Below are positions 43,263-53,347 of a DNA stretch of 64,000 bases, one piece after another. The stretch is from Zhihengliuella salsuginis (lineage in GTDB: Bacteria > Actinomycetota > Actinomycetes > Actinomycetales > Micrococcaceae). The stretch lies in assembly GCF_014651715.1 (NCBI RefSeq), contig NZ_BMXK01000008.1, forward strand, positions 124,001-188,000, in the 5' to 3' direction. Position 1 is the first letter of the stretch. Each line of letters begins with the position of its first letter. Position numbers and translations under genes: made by a program. The notes beneath the pieces are model-generated. The model ran no database searches. It was not told the DNA's origin and saw only the letters and a list, made by a program, of their open reading frames with translations.

Positions 43263-44204
43263 TCACAGCTGGCGGTCATCTGCGCGGGCCCCGGCACCCG
43301 GCCCTCCTCCCCCGGCTGAGCGGTCGGCCAGCCACCCCCCGATCCAGTCCGCCCCCGCGCCGAATGCCGTCTCCGCCGGATGGTTCATGAATCCGTGCGA
43401 CGCCCCGGCCTGCACACGGTACGCGGTGGCGACCCCGGCCGCCCGCAGTTCGCCGACGAAGGCCGCCCCGGAGGCACGGAGGGAGTCGTGCTCGGCGTCG
43501 AGCACGAGCGTCGGGGGAAACCCCGTCACGTCGTGTCCGCCTGGGAAGGCGTAGGCCTCGTCCAGAGCGTCGTCGCGGCCGGCGTAGTTCCTGTTCATCG
43601 CGTGCACCCGCGCCGGCGTGAACTGGCCCTCGGCCCAGGGGCCGAGCAGCGCTGCGGCGAGCTCGTCGCCGAGCGGCGGCAGCTGAGCGTGCAGCGTCGG
43701 GTAGACGAGCGCGAGGGCGCTCGGCCCGGGGCCGGAGCCCCGCGACATCGACCACGTCGCGGCCGCTGCGAGACACGCACCGGCGCTGGCTCCGCCCAGA
43801 GCGGTCGCGCGGCCGAGCTCGGCGCGCACGTGCCGGTAGGCGTCCACGACGTCGTCGACGGGCACCGGGTAGCGGACTCCCCCGTCACCGCCGGCGTCGG
43901 GACCGTCCCAGGCGGGCACGAGACGGTAGTCGAGTGCCACGACGTCGATTCCGTGCGCTGCGAGCGCGGCCGCCACCGCGTGCGACTCGAACTGGTCGAG
44001 CCCGCCGCGGCAGAAGGCGCCCCCGTGCGCCCACACGAGGGCGTGCCCGGCCCCGCCGAACTCGCTGCCCGCGGGGCAGTACCGCCGGACGGGGATGTCT
44101 CCGTGGCGACCCGGCACGACGTCGTCGCGCACGGCGACGCGTCCGGCCAGGCGGGCGACGACGTCGTCCTCGGTAGTGCTTTCAGCGGCTGTCGCCCCGG
44201 TCAT
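43263..44204 (-). CDS. HSL-type alpha/beta hydrolase
   Basis: 313 aa. Oxyanion motif WAHGGAFCRGG, nucleophile GGASAGACLA, acid Asp in LDAEHDSLR and His in GASHGFMNH form a complete hormone-sensitive-lipase-type triad. ATG 44204 is chosen since GGAG is 6 nt upstream (open frame reaches 44240). The C-terminal tail is Gly/Ala-rich. Substrate unknown; esterase on short-chain esters is the family norm. Confidence 0.85.
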   Translation of the reverse strand: MTGATAAESTTEDDVVARLAGRVAVRDDVVPGRHGDIPVRRYCPAGSEFGGAGHALVWAHGGAFCRGGLDQFESHAVAAALAAHGIDVVALDYRLVPAWDGPDAGGDGGVRYPVPVDDVVDAYRHVRAELGRATALGGASAGACLAAAATWSMSRGSGPGPSALALVYPTLHAQLPPLGDELAAALLGPWAEGQFTPARVHAMNRNYAGRDDALDEAYAFPGGHDVTGFPPTLVLDAEHDSLRASGAAFVGELRAAGVATAYRVQAGASHGFMNHPAETAFGAGADWIGGWLADRSAGGGGPGAGARADDRQL

Positions 44205-44273
44205 ATCCCACTCCTGATCTTCGGGTCCCATCGCCACCAATGTACGTCAGGCGCGCCCCGCGGCCGGGGCGGG

Positions 44274-47200
44274 TCAGCCCTGCCCCTCGACGAGGACCGC
44301 CGCGGTGCGCGCCGGGATCGTCACGGACCCGGTCCCCGCGTCCCACGCGGTCTCCTTGACGACGCCGTCCGCTCCGTCGGCCTGGGCGGTCGCCAGGACG
44401 TAGTCCCTGCCGGCGAGCGCGTCGACGGTCTGCGTCGACTCCCGCGGCGAGGCGTTGAAGACCACGAGCGCTCCGTCGAGATCCGGGTCGACGTCGTCGC
44501 CGGCGAGGTCGTCGATGTGCATGACGATCACCCCCGGCGTCGCCTCCGGGCCGCTCAGCGGGAACGCGACCTTCTCGCGGATGAGCTCGGCGGAACCGAG
44601 GCGGAGCAGCGCCACGTCCCGGCGCACCGTCAGCAGGTCGAGTGCGGCGGCCTCGGCGTCGGCCATGGCCTCGGCGTCCGGCTTGAGCGCCGGGTCCTCG
44701 AGGAGCGGGGCCATGAGCCCCCACTTGTCCGCGTTGTCCGGCGCCGGCGGCAGGCCGGAGCCGAAGGTGTTCTCCCGGCCCGTCCAGTCGATGCGGTTGA
44801 ACCAGTCGCCGGAGTCGTAGCTGTTGCGGTCCAGGGACTTGGAGCGCAGCAGCTCGGTGCCGGCGTGCCAGAACGGCACACCCTGGGAGAACATCACAGT
44901 CGCCTGCGAGAGCGTGTTCATGCGCACGCGGTCCGCCATGCTGGTGTCCCGCGGGAGTTTGAGAGCCGTCAGGTCGTAGAGGGTCTCGTTGTCGTGGGCG
45001 TCCACGTAGTTCACGACCTCGCCCGGCTGGGACGCGTAACCGGCGGGGGAACCGCGGTAGTCCAGGTCTTCCCCACTCCTGATCTCGCCGTCGGAGGCGC
45101 GGAGTTCGAAGTCGCGCAGGTTCCCGGCCAGGCCGAGCCGGACCAGGTCGGACTGGTGCGCGAGGTCGGCGAGCGCCTCCTCGGTGGTGCCGTTGACCGG
45201 GTTCCCGTTCGGGTCCGTGCCGAGGCCGGTGCCGAAGCCCTGCTTGAGGGTCGACGACGAGTCGACGGGGCTGCCGCCGTGCACGGCGTCGCGCAGCCGG
45301 TCGTTGAAGGTGCCGATCCCGGTGCCGTCGAGCTGGCCCTGCGCAGCCTGGTGGAAGAGCGCATTGTCCGCGACCTCGCCGAAGTTCCAGCCTTCGCCGT
45401 AGAAGTAGATCGCCGATCCTTCGACGCCGTCGGCGTCGAGGGTGAGCTCATCGAGTGCGGCGCGCACGGCCTCCATGTTGGCCCGGGAGTGGTGTCCCAT
45501 CAGATCGAACCGGAAGCCGTCGACCTTGTACGCCCGCGCCCAGTGGACGACGGCGTCGACCATGAGCTTCTCGGCCGCGGCGTGCTCGGTGGCGATGTTC
45601 TGGCAGCACGTGGAGGTCTCGACCTCGCCGGCCGCGTCGAGCCGGTGGTAGTAGCCGGGAACGATCTTGTCCAGCACGCTCCGCTCCGCCTGCCCGGAGG
45701 CGGCGGTGTGGTTGAAGACCTGGTCCAGCACGACCTCAAGTCCCATGCCGTGCAGCGCACCCACCATGGTCCGGAACTCCTCGACCCGGCTCGCCCCGTC
45801 CGGTTCCACCGCGTAGGAGCCCTCGGGGGCCATGAAGTGGTACGGATCGTAGCCCCAGTTGAAACCGTCCCCGGCGGCCGCAGCGGCGATGCAGGCCTGC
45901 TGCTCGCTGGAGGCGGGTCCGAAGGTCTCGAGGTCGCAGTCCGGCACGGCCTGGGCGGCGCGGTCCTCCTCGATGGTGGCGATATCGAAGCTTGGCAGCA
46001 GGTGGACGGTGGTGATGCCGGCGTCCGCGAGCTGCTTGAGCTGGTCGGTGCCGGCGCTGTCGGCAGCGAAGGCGCCGTAGGTGCCGCGCAGTTCCTCGGC
46101 GACGGTCTCGTCGCCAATGGAGAAGTCGCGGATGTGCAGCTCGTAGATCGCCCTGTCCACGTCCTTCTCGATCGGCTCCGCGCGTTCCTTGCGCCACTGC
46201 TTGGGCTGGTGGTGCGGGCTTTGCACGCTGACGGCGACGGACCGCTGGGAGTTCAGGGTCAGGGCCACAGAGTACGGGTCGGTGACCAGGTTGGTCTCGA
46301 TCCGCCCGGTCTCGGGCGCGTAGACGCGCACCTCCCACTGGTACTCGGCATCCGCGAGGCGCGGGTGGCCGGGGACGGTCCAGGTGCCGCTGGCGGGATC
46401 GAGCTCGGCCTCGTGCCGGGTCGGGTCGACCCCGGCGGAGTCGTCGCCCTCGCTGGTGCCGGCCGGCCAGGTGAGAAGGGTGGCGGTCTGGGCGGTCGGC
46501 GCCCAGAGCCGGAACGTCGGCTTCTTGCCGGTGAACGTGGCGCCGAGTTCGACGTCGGCGAGCGCCTCCGCGTAGAGGTCGTCCACCGCGCCCGGGATCT
46601 GGACCCCGGTGAAGGCGGTCAGGGTCGGCTGCGCCGCGGCGTCACCCGCAGCCTCCTCGGTGGTGGCGTAGCGCGCCAGGGCGAGCTGGCCGCGCAGGAG
46701 GGTGGCGGCGTCGTCCGTCTCGAGACGGAGGGCCAGGGCGTCGGCGAGGTGCGGGAAGCGCTCGCGCTGCTCCTCGGTCAGGCCGCCCTCGACGGGTGCC
46801 AGCGGGATGGGGTCGGCCCCGGTGACGGCACCGCCCTCCAGCCGGAGCGCGGCGTCTGCGGAGGCGAGGAGCACGAACGTGTCGCCGCCGCCCAGGTCCG
46901 CCGGGACGGCCAGGGTGGACGCGTCGATCCAGTGGGCGCGCTCCTCGCCGACCCCGGCGAGCTCATCGGCGGCGTCGTCCCCGGAGGAGATCTGCAGCAT
47001 GTGGGTCTCCAGCGTGTAGGCGAACGTCACGGGCGTGCCCTCGGCGGCGGTGAAGGTGTGGTTCGCACCGTCACGCGCGCCGTCCACCCCGTAGTTCTCC
47101 GCCCAGGAGAGCCCATGGGCAACCTTCGCCTCATAGGAGCCGGCGGGCAACCCCTTCGCGGTGAACTCGTAGACGCCGTCGCGGTCGCCGTCTGCCATCA

Positions 47201-50108
47201 GGGTCCCGAGGCAGTCCGGCGCCCAGTCGGCCGGGCAGCCGAGCTCGTCCTGCAGGCTGCCGGACAGGGTGACGATCGGCCCCTCTGCGTCCGACTGCGC
47301 GATGCTGGTGCGCGGGTCGAAGTAGAAGGTGACCGGGCCCCCGCTGTGCGAGTAGGCGATGTTCGCCCCGCCGGGGGCGCCGTCGGCGCCGTAGTTGGTC
47401 TCCCAGGAGCCGTTGACGGCGACCTTGTACTCGTAGTCGCCGGCGGGCAGGTCGAACGTGCCGGCGTAGACGCCGCCGGGCTGCTCGGTCAGGGCGGCGT
47501 CCTGGCAGGCGGGGTCCCAGTCGCCGGCGCAGCCCATCGCCGCGTTGTGGCTGCCCGGGACGGTGACCAGGTCGATCTCGGGGGCGGGCGTCTCCGGCAC
47601 GGTGCCGGAGACGCTGTTCCCGACGGAGGCGTAGGTGGAGGCGGCGTACCGCTCCCCCGCCGCGTTGACGGCGACGGCCCGGTACTCCAGGAGCGTGCCG
47701 TCGGCGAGCGCGCTGGTGTCCTGGAAGACACGCGGGGTGGTGTCCTCGGCGGTACCCAGCGGCGCCCACTCGGTGGAGCCGGCCACGCGCCAGGCGAAGC
47801 TGGTCTCTGCCCAGCCCTCTCCTGCGGCCTCGGCGGACTCCTCGGCACCGTCCAGATCGACGGCGACCGGGGTCATCCCTTCGACGCCGGCCCCGGCGGC
47901 GGGGACGCCGACCTCGGGGGCAAGGGCCTGCGCGGTCACGGCGGCGTCCGCTTTGAGGACGACGGCGCCGAGGGCCGGGACGGTGACCGTCGCCTTCCCT
48001 GCGGCGTCGGAGGCGACGGTGGTGTCGGTGCCGTGGAGCGGAGCGTAGGAGGCGTCGCGGGTGAGGGTGGTCAGCTCGACGCTGCGCTCCTCGGTGCTGT
48101 TGTTCACGGCGACCAGGTACTCGGTCTTCTCGGTCCGGTCCACGCGGGCGAACGCGTAGACTCCGGGACCGTCGTCGGCGTGCAGCTCGATCTGTGCGCC
48201 CGAGGACAGGGCCGGGTGCACCTCGCGGAGGGCGGAGAGCTCGGCGATGTGCCGGTAGAGGGGCGCGTCGGCGTCGTACCGGTCCACGGAGCCGGCGGTC
48301 TCGCCGGTGACCAGGGGCTGGTCGGCGTACTCGGCCACCTCGGTGGCGAAGAGCGACTGCCGCGCGTCCTTGTCCCCGCCGGCGCCGGCGAAGCCCTGCT
48401 CGTCGCCGTAGTAGACGACCGGCTGGCCGCGGGTGAGGAACATCAGCTCGTGGGCCAGTTCGTCGCGCTCGAGCGTGTTCTCCCGGTTCTGCAGGAAATG
48501 CCCGATGCGGCCCATGTCGTGGTTGCCCAGGAACGTCGGCAGCGCGGCCGCGGACGTCGTCGGGGTCGTGTAGTAGTCGTCGCCGGAGTAGAGGTTGGCC
48601 AGCGTCCGAGCGGAGTTCCCGCCCGCGAAGCCGGCTGCGGCGGACTGGAAGGTGAAATCGAGGACGGAGTTCATTTCGGAGTCCCGGACGTACGGGGAGA
48701 GCTTCTCCGGATCGGCGTCGTAGACCTCGCCGAACATGAAGAAGTCGTCGTTCCCGGCGGCGTGCGCGTGGTCGAGCAGCTGCGAGCTGAACTCCTCCCA
48801 GAACTCGAAGTTCACATGCTTGGCGGTGTCGATCCGGAAGCCGTCGATCCCGAGGTCCACCCATTCGTTGTAGACGTCGACGAACCCGTTCACCACATCC
48901 GGGTGCTCCGTCATCAGGTCGTCCAGTCCGACGAAGTCGCCGTGCGTGACGGACTCCCCCTCCCAGGTCGAGTCGCCGCGGTTGTGGTAAAGCGTCGGGT
49001 CGTTGAGCCACTCGGGGACCTTGACGTCCGCCTCGCGGGCAGCCGGCGTGTACGGGAACGACGTCGCCGCGTCGAGCGCCGGGAACGTCCCGGTTCCCGC
49101 GTAGTCCGCCGGGTCGAAGGCGTCGCCGTCGGCGTCGCGGTAGGGACTTGTCGCCTGGTCGACGTAGTCGTAGACCCCTTCCTCGTAGTCGATGACGTCC
49201 GCGGTGTGGTTGGTGATGATGTCGAAGTAGACCTTGATGCCGCGCTCGTGCGCGTCTGAGATCAGCGCCTCCAGCTCCCCGTTCGTGCCGAGGTGGGGGT
49301 CGATCTGCGTGAAGTCCGTGACCCAGTAGCCGTGGTACCCGGCGCTCGCGTCGGCCCCCGCGCCCTGGACGGGCTTGTTCTTGAAGCTGGGTGTCAGCCA
49401 GATCGCACTGGTCCCGAGGCCCTCGATGTAGTCGAGCTTCGAATGCAGCCCGGCGATGTCGCCGCCGTGGAAGAACCCCTTGTCGGCGGGGTCGTACCCC
49501 GTCTCCAGCCGGTCCCCCTCGAGCCCGCCCGTGTCGTTGGACGGATCGGCGTTGGCGAAGCGGTCGGTCATGACGAAGTAGAACTGCTCGTCGCTGCCGG
49601 GCTGGCGGGCCGGCTCGGCGACGAGTTCGGCGTCCGCCTCGGCGTAGTCCCCGCGGAGATCCAGCGGGACCAGCGACACTCGGTGGCTGGCGTCGTCGTA
49701 CGTGAAGCGCAGGGTCGTCTCGCCCGCGATGGTGAGCGGGATGTCCTCCTCGCCGCCGTCGAGGCCGTACGCCTCGTCCCAGGAGCCGTCCAGGGCGATC
49801 TTGTACTCGTACGTGCCGGCCGGCAGCGTCAGGTCGGCGCTGTACACGCCGGGCTCGGCGGTGGCGGCCAGCCGCGTGGCCTCGCAGGCGGCCTGCCAGT
49901 CCTCGGCGCACCCGAGCTCGTCCTGCAGGGTCCCGGCGAGCGTCACCACGCGCTCCTCCGCCCCGGCGGGGGCGACGGCCCCGGCGGCGATCCCGCTCAG
50001 GACGACGGCGGGCGCGAGCGCGAGCGCCCACCGCCGGCGGGCCGTGGTCCCCCGCGGGGACGGCGTGGGCTTGCCGGGCGTGCTGGGTGGACTGCTGGAA
50101 ATCCTCAA
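44274..50108 (-). CDS. pulA: Secreted two-headed amylopullulanase (GH13 amylase plus GH13 pullulanase)
   Basis: About 1944 aa. Signal peptide (WALALAPAVVLSGIAAGAVA), X25-type domain (about 55-120), alpha-amylase GH13 (about 180-600; nucleophile in DGFRIDTAKH, acid in GEVYD, LGNHDMGR), Fn3-like region (725-830), two more X25-type domains (848-1015), N-terminal pullulanase domain (FRLWAPTAQTATLL) and a second GH13 (1270-1800; DGFRFDLMGHH, GEGWNFGE, VDAHDNET). Both active sites look intact, so alpha-1,4 and alpha-1,6 cleavage on one chain is expected. TTG 50108 with GGAG is the likely start; the frame extends to 50162. Two LacI-type operators lie upstream. Confidence 0.9.
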   Translation of the reverse strand: MRISSSPPSTPGKPTPSPRGTTARRRWALALAPAVVLSGIAAGAVAPAGAEERVVTLAGTLQDELGCAEDWQAACEATRLAATAEPGVYSADLTLPAGTYEYKIALDGSWDEAYGLDGGEEDIPLTIAGETTLRFTYDDASHRVSLVPLDLRGDYAEADAELVAEPARQPGSDEQFYFVMTDRFANADPSNDTGGLEGDRLETGYDPADKGFFHGGDIAGLHSKLDYIEGLGTSAIWLTPSFKNKPVQGAGADASAGYHGYWVTDFTQIDPHLGTNGELEALISDAHERGIKVYFDIITNHTADVIDYEEGVYDYVDQATSPYRDADGDAFDPADYAGTGTFPALDAATSFPYTPAAREADVKVPEWLNDPTLYHNRGDSTWEGESVTHGDFVGLDDLMTEHPDVVNGFVDVYNEWVDLGIDGFRIDTAKHVNFEFWEEFSSQLLDHAHAAGNDDFFMFGEVYDADPEKLSPYVRDSEMNSVLDFTFQSAAAGFAGGNSARTLANLYSGDDYYTTPTTSAAALPTFLGNHDMGRIGHFLQNRENTLERDELAHELMFLTRGQPVVYYGDEQGFAGAGGDKDARQSLFATEVAEYADQPLVTGETAGSVDRYDADAPLYRHIAELSALREVHPALSSGAQIELHADDGPGVYAFARVDRTEKTEYLVAVNNSTEERSVELTTLTRDASYAPLHGTDTTVASDAAGKATVTVPALGAVVLKADAAVTAQALAPEVGVPAAGAGVEGMTPVAVDLDGAEESAEAAGEGWAETSFAWRVAGSTEWAPLGTAEDTTPRVFQDTSALADGTLLEYRAVAVNAAGERYAASTYASVGNSVSGTVPETPAPEIDLVTVPGSHNAAMGCAGDWDPACQDAALTEQPGGVYAGTFDLPAGDYEYKVAVNGSWETNYGADGAPGGANIAYSHSGGPVTFYFDPRTSIAQSDAEGPIVTLSGSLQDELGCPADWAPDCLGTLMADGDRDGVYEFTAKGLPAGSYEAKVAHGLSWAENYGVDGARDGANHTFTAAEGTPVTFAYTLETHMLQISSGDDAADELAGVGEERAHWIDASTLAVPADLGGGDTFVLLASADAALRLEGGAVTGADPIPLAPVEGGLTEEQRERFPHLADALALRLETDDAATLLRGQLALARYATTEEAAGDAAAQPTLTAFTGVQIPGAVDDLYAEALADVELGATFTGKKPTFRLWAPTAQTATLLTWPAGTSEGDDSAGVDPTRHEAELDPASGTWTVPGHPRLADAEYQWEVRVYAPETGRIETNLVTDPYSVALTLNSQRSVAVSVQSPHHQPKQWRKERAEPIEKDVDRAIYELHIRDFSIGDETVAEELRGTYGAFAADSAGTDQLKQLADAGITTVHLLPSFDIATIEEDRAAQAVPDCDLETFGPASSEQQACIAAAAAGDGFNWGYDPYHFMAPEGSYAVEPDGASRVEEFRTMVGALHGMGLEVVLDQVFNHTAASGQAERSVLDKIVPGYYHRLDAAGEVETSTCCQNIATEHAAAEKLMVDAVVHWARAYKVDGFRFDLMGHHSRANMEAVRAALDELTLDADGVEGSAIYFYGEGWNFGEVADNALFHQAAQGQLDGTGIGTFNDRLRDAVHGGSPVDSSSTLKQGFGTGLGTDPNGNPVNGTTEEALADLAHQSDLVRLGLAGNLRDFELRASDGEIRSGEDLDYRGSPAGYASQPGEVVNYVDAHDNETLYDLTALKLPRDTSMADRVRMNTLSQATVMFSQGVPFWHAGTELLRSKSLDRNSYDSGDWFNRIDWTGRENTFGSGLPPAPDNADKWGLMAPLLEDPALKPDAEAMADAEAAALDLLTVRRDVALLRLGSAELIREKVAFPLSGPEATPGVIVMHIDDLAGDDVDPDLDGALVVFNASPRESTQTVDALAGRDYVLATAQADGADGVVKETAWDAGTGSVTIPARTAAVLVEGQG

Positions 50109-50198
50109 ACCGATGCTCCGATGATCTTCAGGTGCGGCGCGCGCCGGGCCTCCGGGGCGCAAGTGACCCGCACCACACTAATCAGGCGCCGCGTCCAC

Positions 50199-50212
50199 GG
50201 CAAGCGTTTCCA
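50199..50212 (-). promoter_or_regulatory. LacI/GalR-type operator 1 upstream of pulA
   Basis: TGGAAACGCTTGCC on the minus strand, 13 of 14 positions to TGNAANCGNTNNCA, in the pulA promoter region. Confidence 0.6.
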
Positions 50213-50263
50213 CAATTTACATTCTTTGGGTACACAATCATGGAAATAGATGGTCAATCATCA

Positions 50264-50277
50264 TGAAAACGTTTGCA
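50264..50277 (+). promoter_or_regulatory. LacI/GalR-type operator 2 upstream of pulA
   Basis: TGAAAACGTTTGCA, an exact match to TGNAANCGNTNNCA with an AAACGTTT core, 65 bp from operator 1 centre to centre. Likely bound by a maltose/starch repressor encoded elsewhere. Confidence 0.65.
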
Positions 50278-50396
50278 AAATCGGGCATCGAATGCCTCAA
50301 GCAGCCGCGATCGTGGAAACACCCCCGAACCCGGCCTCCGATCCCACTGCGCCGCGGCGCCTGTTTCTGCCGGTGGCGGCATCTAGAGTGACAGTC

Positions 50397-51503
50397 ATGA
50401 GCGCCACCGAGCCCACGCCGACCGAGTCCGTCGAGCCCCCGGCGGAGCGCACCTCCTGGGCGCTCATCCGCCACCCCTTCGCGACCGGCTTCTTCCTCAC
50501 CGTGGGCGGACTGACCGCCCTGGCCCTGGGACTTGCGATCACGAACCTCTCGACGGTGCTCGTCTACATCGCCTTCGCGCTCTTCATCGCGCTCGGGCTC
50601 GATCCGCTCGTCCGCCGGATTTCGCGCAGCAGACTCTCGCGGGCGTGGAGCATCGTCGTCGTCTGCGGCGGATTCGTCACGGCGCTCGCCGGCGTCCTCC
50701 TCCTGATCATCCCCACGGTGGTCGGGCAGGTGTCCCAGTTCGTGCGCTCGCTCCCCGCACTCATCTCCGACTTCCAGGCATCCGATCTCTACCTCTGGCT
50801 CGAGGACACATTCGGCGACCGGGTCGGCTCGATGCTCGCCGACGCCCAGACGTTCCTGACCGATCCATCCAACATCGCGGCCATCGGCGGCGGCGTCCTG
50901 CAGGTCGGCACCACGGTGGCCACCACCCTGTCGGGAGTCGTGATCGTCATGGTTCTGGGCCTCTACTTCCTCGCCTCACTGCCGACCATGAAGAAATCCC
51001 TGATCCGGCTCGCACCAGCGCGCAACCGCGTCGCGGTACGGCGGATCACGGAGGAGATCACCGCGTCGGTCGGCAGCTACCTCGCGGGCATGGTGGTGCT
51101 CGCCTTCATCAACGCCGTCTTCGTCTTCCTGCTGCACCTGGTGCTCGGACTCCCGTTCCCGCAGCTCATGGCCGTGACCGCGTTCTGCATCACGCTGATC
51201 CCGCTCATCGGCTCGGTCGTGTTCTGGGTGCTCGGCACGTTCCTCGCCCTCTTCACGAGCCCCGCGGACGCGCTCGCCTTCGGCATCGCGTACCTCGTCT
51301 ACATGCAGCTCGAGGCCTACCTGCTGACACCCCGCGTCATGAACCGCACCATCGCGGTACCCGGGTCGCTCGTGGTGATCGGCGCACTGGTCGGCGGCAC
51401 CCTGCTCGGGCTGCTCGGCGCGCTCGTCGCGATCCCGGTCACGGCCTCGATCCTGCTGATCATCAAGCAGGTGCTCATCCCCCGGCAGGACCGCAAAGCC
51501 TGA
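50397..51503 (+). CDS. AI-2E family transporter (TqsA-like)
   Basis: 368 aa, about eight helices. Family segments: helix pair LGLAITNLSTVLVYIAFALFIALG, split here into halves around residues 35-60, GLYFLASLPTMKKSLIRLAP, SVGSYLAGMVVLAFINAVFV, PLIGSVVFWVLGTFLALF and LEAYLLTPRVMNRTI. ATG 50397; only a weak GAGTGA precedes it, and a TAGAGT (50384-50389) could be the -10 of a near-leaderless transcript. Family members export diverse small molecules or ions; AI-2 transport should not be assumed. Confidence 0.85.
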   Translation: MSATEPTPTESVEPPAERTSWALIRHPFATGFFLTVGGLTALALGLAITNLSTVLVYIAFALFIALGLDPLVRRISRSRLSRAWSIVVVCGGFVTALAGVLLLIIPTVVGQVSQFVRSLPALISDFQASDLYLWLEDTFGDRVGSMLADAQTFLTDPSNIAAIGGGVLQVGTTVATTLSGVVIVMVLGLYFLASLPTMKKSLIRLAPARNRVAVRRITEEITASVGSYLAGMVVLAFINAVFVFLLHLVLGLPFPQLMAVTAFCITLIPLIGSVVFWVLGTFLALFTSPADALAFGIAYLVYMQLEAYLLTPRVMNRTIAVPGSLVVIGALVGGTLLGLLGALVAIPVTASILLIIKQVLIPRQDRKA

Positions 51504-51504
51504 A

Positions 51505-51568
51505 CCGCACGCCCATCAGGGCGTGCGGACACGACAAAGCCCCGGCGAGTGGAACTCGCCGGGGCTTT
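51505..51568. terminator. Tandem hairpins after the AI-2E gene
   Basis: A 10-bp stem (51505-51514 with 51519-51528), then a perfect 15-bp stem AAAGCCCCGGCGAGT (51536-51550) with 51554-51568 ending in TTT. The second is A/T-flanked on both sides and can also end tRNA-Pro transcription from the other strand. Confidence 0.88.
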
Positions 51569-51572
51569 CAAG

Positions 51573-51646
51573 TCGGGCTGACAGGATTTGAACCTGCGAC
51601 CCCATCACCCCCAGTGATGTGCGCTACCAAGCTGCGCCACAGCCCG
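51573..51646 (-). tRNA. tRNA-Pro (anticodon GGG)
   Basis: 74 nt. Acceptor CGGGCTG pairs fully with CAGCCCG; anticodon stem CATCA/TGATG closes the loop CTGGGGG, giving anticodon GGG; T-arm GCAGGTTCAAATCCTGT is intact. CCA is not encoded. Confidence 0.95.
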
Positions 51647-51649
51647 AAG

Positions 51650-51698
51650 TTTTCGCAGCGTTCTCCCCGGGTCGAGCCCGGGGTACCGTCTGCGAAAA
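51650..51698 (-). terminator. Two-tier hairpin between der and tRNA-Pro
   Basis: Outer TTTTCGCAG (51650-51658) with CTGCGAAAA (51690-51698), inner CCCCGGG (51665-51671) with CCCGGGG (51677-51683). It lies 68 nt after the der stop and ends in TTTT on the minus strand, immediately before the tRNA. Confidence 0.65.
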
Positions 51699-51765
51699 GC
51701 TCCTCGAACACTCTACCCCATCTTTCGGGGTGTCCGCGCCAGGAGCAGGTCTTGCGTGATCCGGC

Positions 51766-53304
51766 TCACCTGCCCGGGCGGCCGCGCTTCTCGCGCACGC
51801 GCATCGCGATCTCGATCGGCGTGCCCGGGAAGCCGAACGTCTCGCGCAGGCGGCGCGTGATGAAGCGGCGGTAGCCCGGGTCCAGGAAGCCGGTGGTGAA
51901 CAGCACGAAGCGCGGCGGGCGGGCCGAAGCCTGCGTCGCGAAGAGGATGCGCGGCTGTTTGCCGCCGCGCACCGGGTGCGGGTGCGCGGCCACGAGCTCG
52001 CCCAGGAAGGCGTTGAGCTTGCCGGTCGGGATGCGGGTGTCCCACGACTCGAGGGCGGCGTCGAGGGCGGGCACGAGCTTGTCCTTGTGCCAGCCGGTCT
52101 TGGCCGACATGTTCACGCGCGGCGCCCACTCGACGTGCGCGAGGTCCCGCTCGATCTCGCGCTCGAGGTAGTAGCGGCGCTCGTCGTCGAGCATGTCCCA
52201 CTTGTTGAAGGCCAGCACGAGCGCGCGGCCCGAGTCGATCGTCATCTGCAGGATGCGCACGTCCTGCTCGCTGAGCACCTCGTCCACGGCCAGGAGCACG
52301 ACGGCGACCTCGGCCTTGTCCAGGGCGCTCTGCGTGCGCAGGGACGCGTAGTAGTCGGAGCCGTGCGCCATGTGCTGGCGGCGGCGGATGCCGGCCGTGT
52401 CCACGAAGCGCCACGTGCGGCCGCCGAGCTCCACGAGCTCGTCCACGGGGTCGCGCGTGGTCCCGGCGAAGTTGTCGACGACGACGCGCTCGGACCCTGC
52501 CAGCTTGTTCAGCAGCGAGGACTTGCCGACGTTCGGGCGCCCGAGGAGGGCCACGCGGCGGGGTCCGCCGCGCGGGACGAGGCCGCCGTACGCCGAGAAC
52601 TCGGGCAGCTTCTTCATCAGGTCGTCGAGCAGGTCGGCCGTGCCGCGGCCGTGCAGGGCCGAGACCGGGTACGGCTGCCCGAAGCCGAGGCTCCACAGGG
52701 CGTGCGACTCGGCCTCCTGGTTGAAGTCGTCGATCTTGTTTGCCACAACGAAGACGGGCTTCTTGATGCGTCGGAGCATCTTCACGACCGACTCGTCCGT
52801 CGCCGTGGCGCCGACCATGGCGTCGACGACGAAGATCACGGCGTCGGCCACGTCCGCGGCGATCTCCGCCTGCTCGGCCACGCGAGCCTGGAGGCCCTTG
52901 GCGTCGTGCTCCCAGCCGCCGGTGTCGACGAGCGTGAAGTCGCGGCCCATCCACTCGGCCTGGTAGGCGACGCGGTCGCGGGTGACGCCGGGGACGTCCT
53001 CGACGACGGCCTCGCGACGCCCGATGATGCGGTTGACCAGGGTCGACTTGCCGACGTTGGGGCGCCCGATGATGGCCACGACCGGCGCGACCTCACCGTC
53101 CTCGTCGTCGAGGAAATCCTCGCCGTCGGCGTCCAGCAGCGCTGCGTCCTCCTCGTCGAGCTCGTAGTCGCCGAGTCCGGCGCGGAGCGAGGCGACGCGC
53201 GCCTCGGCGTCCTCGTCGGAGATCTCCGAAAAACGCTCCGCGACGTGGTCGTCTCCCGCGGGCAGGTACTCTTCGCCGTCACCCTGGTAGGCAGAATCGG
53301 TCAT
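51766..53304 (-). CDS. der: Ribosome-assembly GTPase Der (EngA)
   Basis: 512 aa with two tandem G domains and a KH-like C-terminus. G1 motifs: [14 protein letters not shown] (about residue 82) and [14 protein letters not shown] (about 258); G3 DTGGW and DTAGI; G4 NKID and NKWD. Needed for 50S maturation. An acidic N-terminal extension of about 75 residues precedes the first G domain, as in other actinobacteria. ATG 53304 chosen; GTG 53310 is in frame. Confidence 0.96.
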   Translation of the reverse strand: MTDSAYQGDGEEYLPAGDDHVAERFSEISDEDAEARVASLRAGLGDYELDEEDAALLDADGEDFLDDEDGEVAPVVAIIGRPNVGKSTLVNRIIGRREAVVEDVPGVTRDRVAYQAEWMGRDFTLVDTGGWEHDAKGLQARVAEQAEIAADVADAVIFVVDAMVGATATDESVVKMLRRIKKPVFVVANKIDDFNQEAESHALWSLGFGQPYPVSALHGRGTADLLDDLMKKLPEFSAYGGLVPRGGPRRVALLGRPNVGKSSLLNKLAGSERVVVDNFAGTTRDPVDELVELGGRTWRFVDTAGIRRRQHMAHGSDYYASLRTQSALDKAEVAVVLLAVDEVLSEQDVRILQMTIDSGRALVLAFNKWDMLDDERRYYLEREIERDLAHVEWAPRVNMSAKTGWHKDKLVPALDAALESWDTRIPTGKLNAFLGELVAAHPHPVRGGKQPRILFATQASARPPRFVLFTTGFLDPGYRRFITRRLRETFGFPGTPIEIAMRVREKRGRPGR

Positions 53305-53347
53305 CGTCACTCGTTCCTTCGTCGTGGTCAGGCCGTGGTCAATCGCT

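Noticed and set aside
43380-49259. A 1959-codon open frame antisense to pulA
   Set aside because: A shadow of high-GC codon bias; low-complexity Arg/Gly/Val-rich translation, no domains, no ribosome site, and pulA itself is clearly real.
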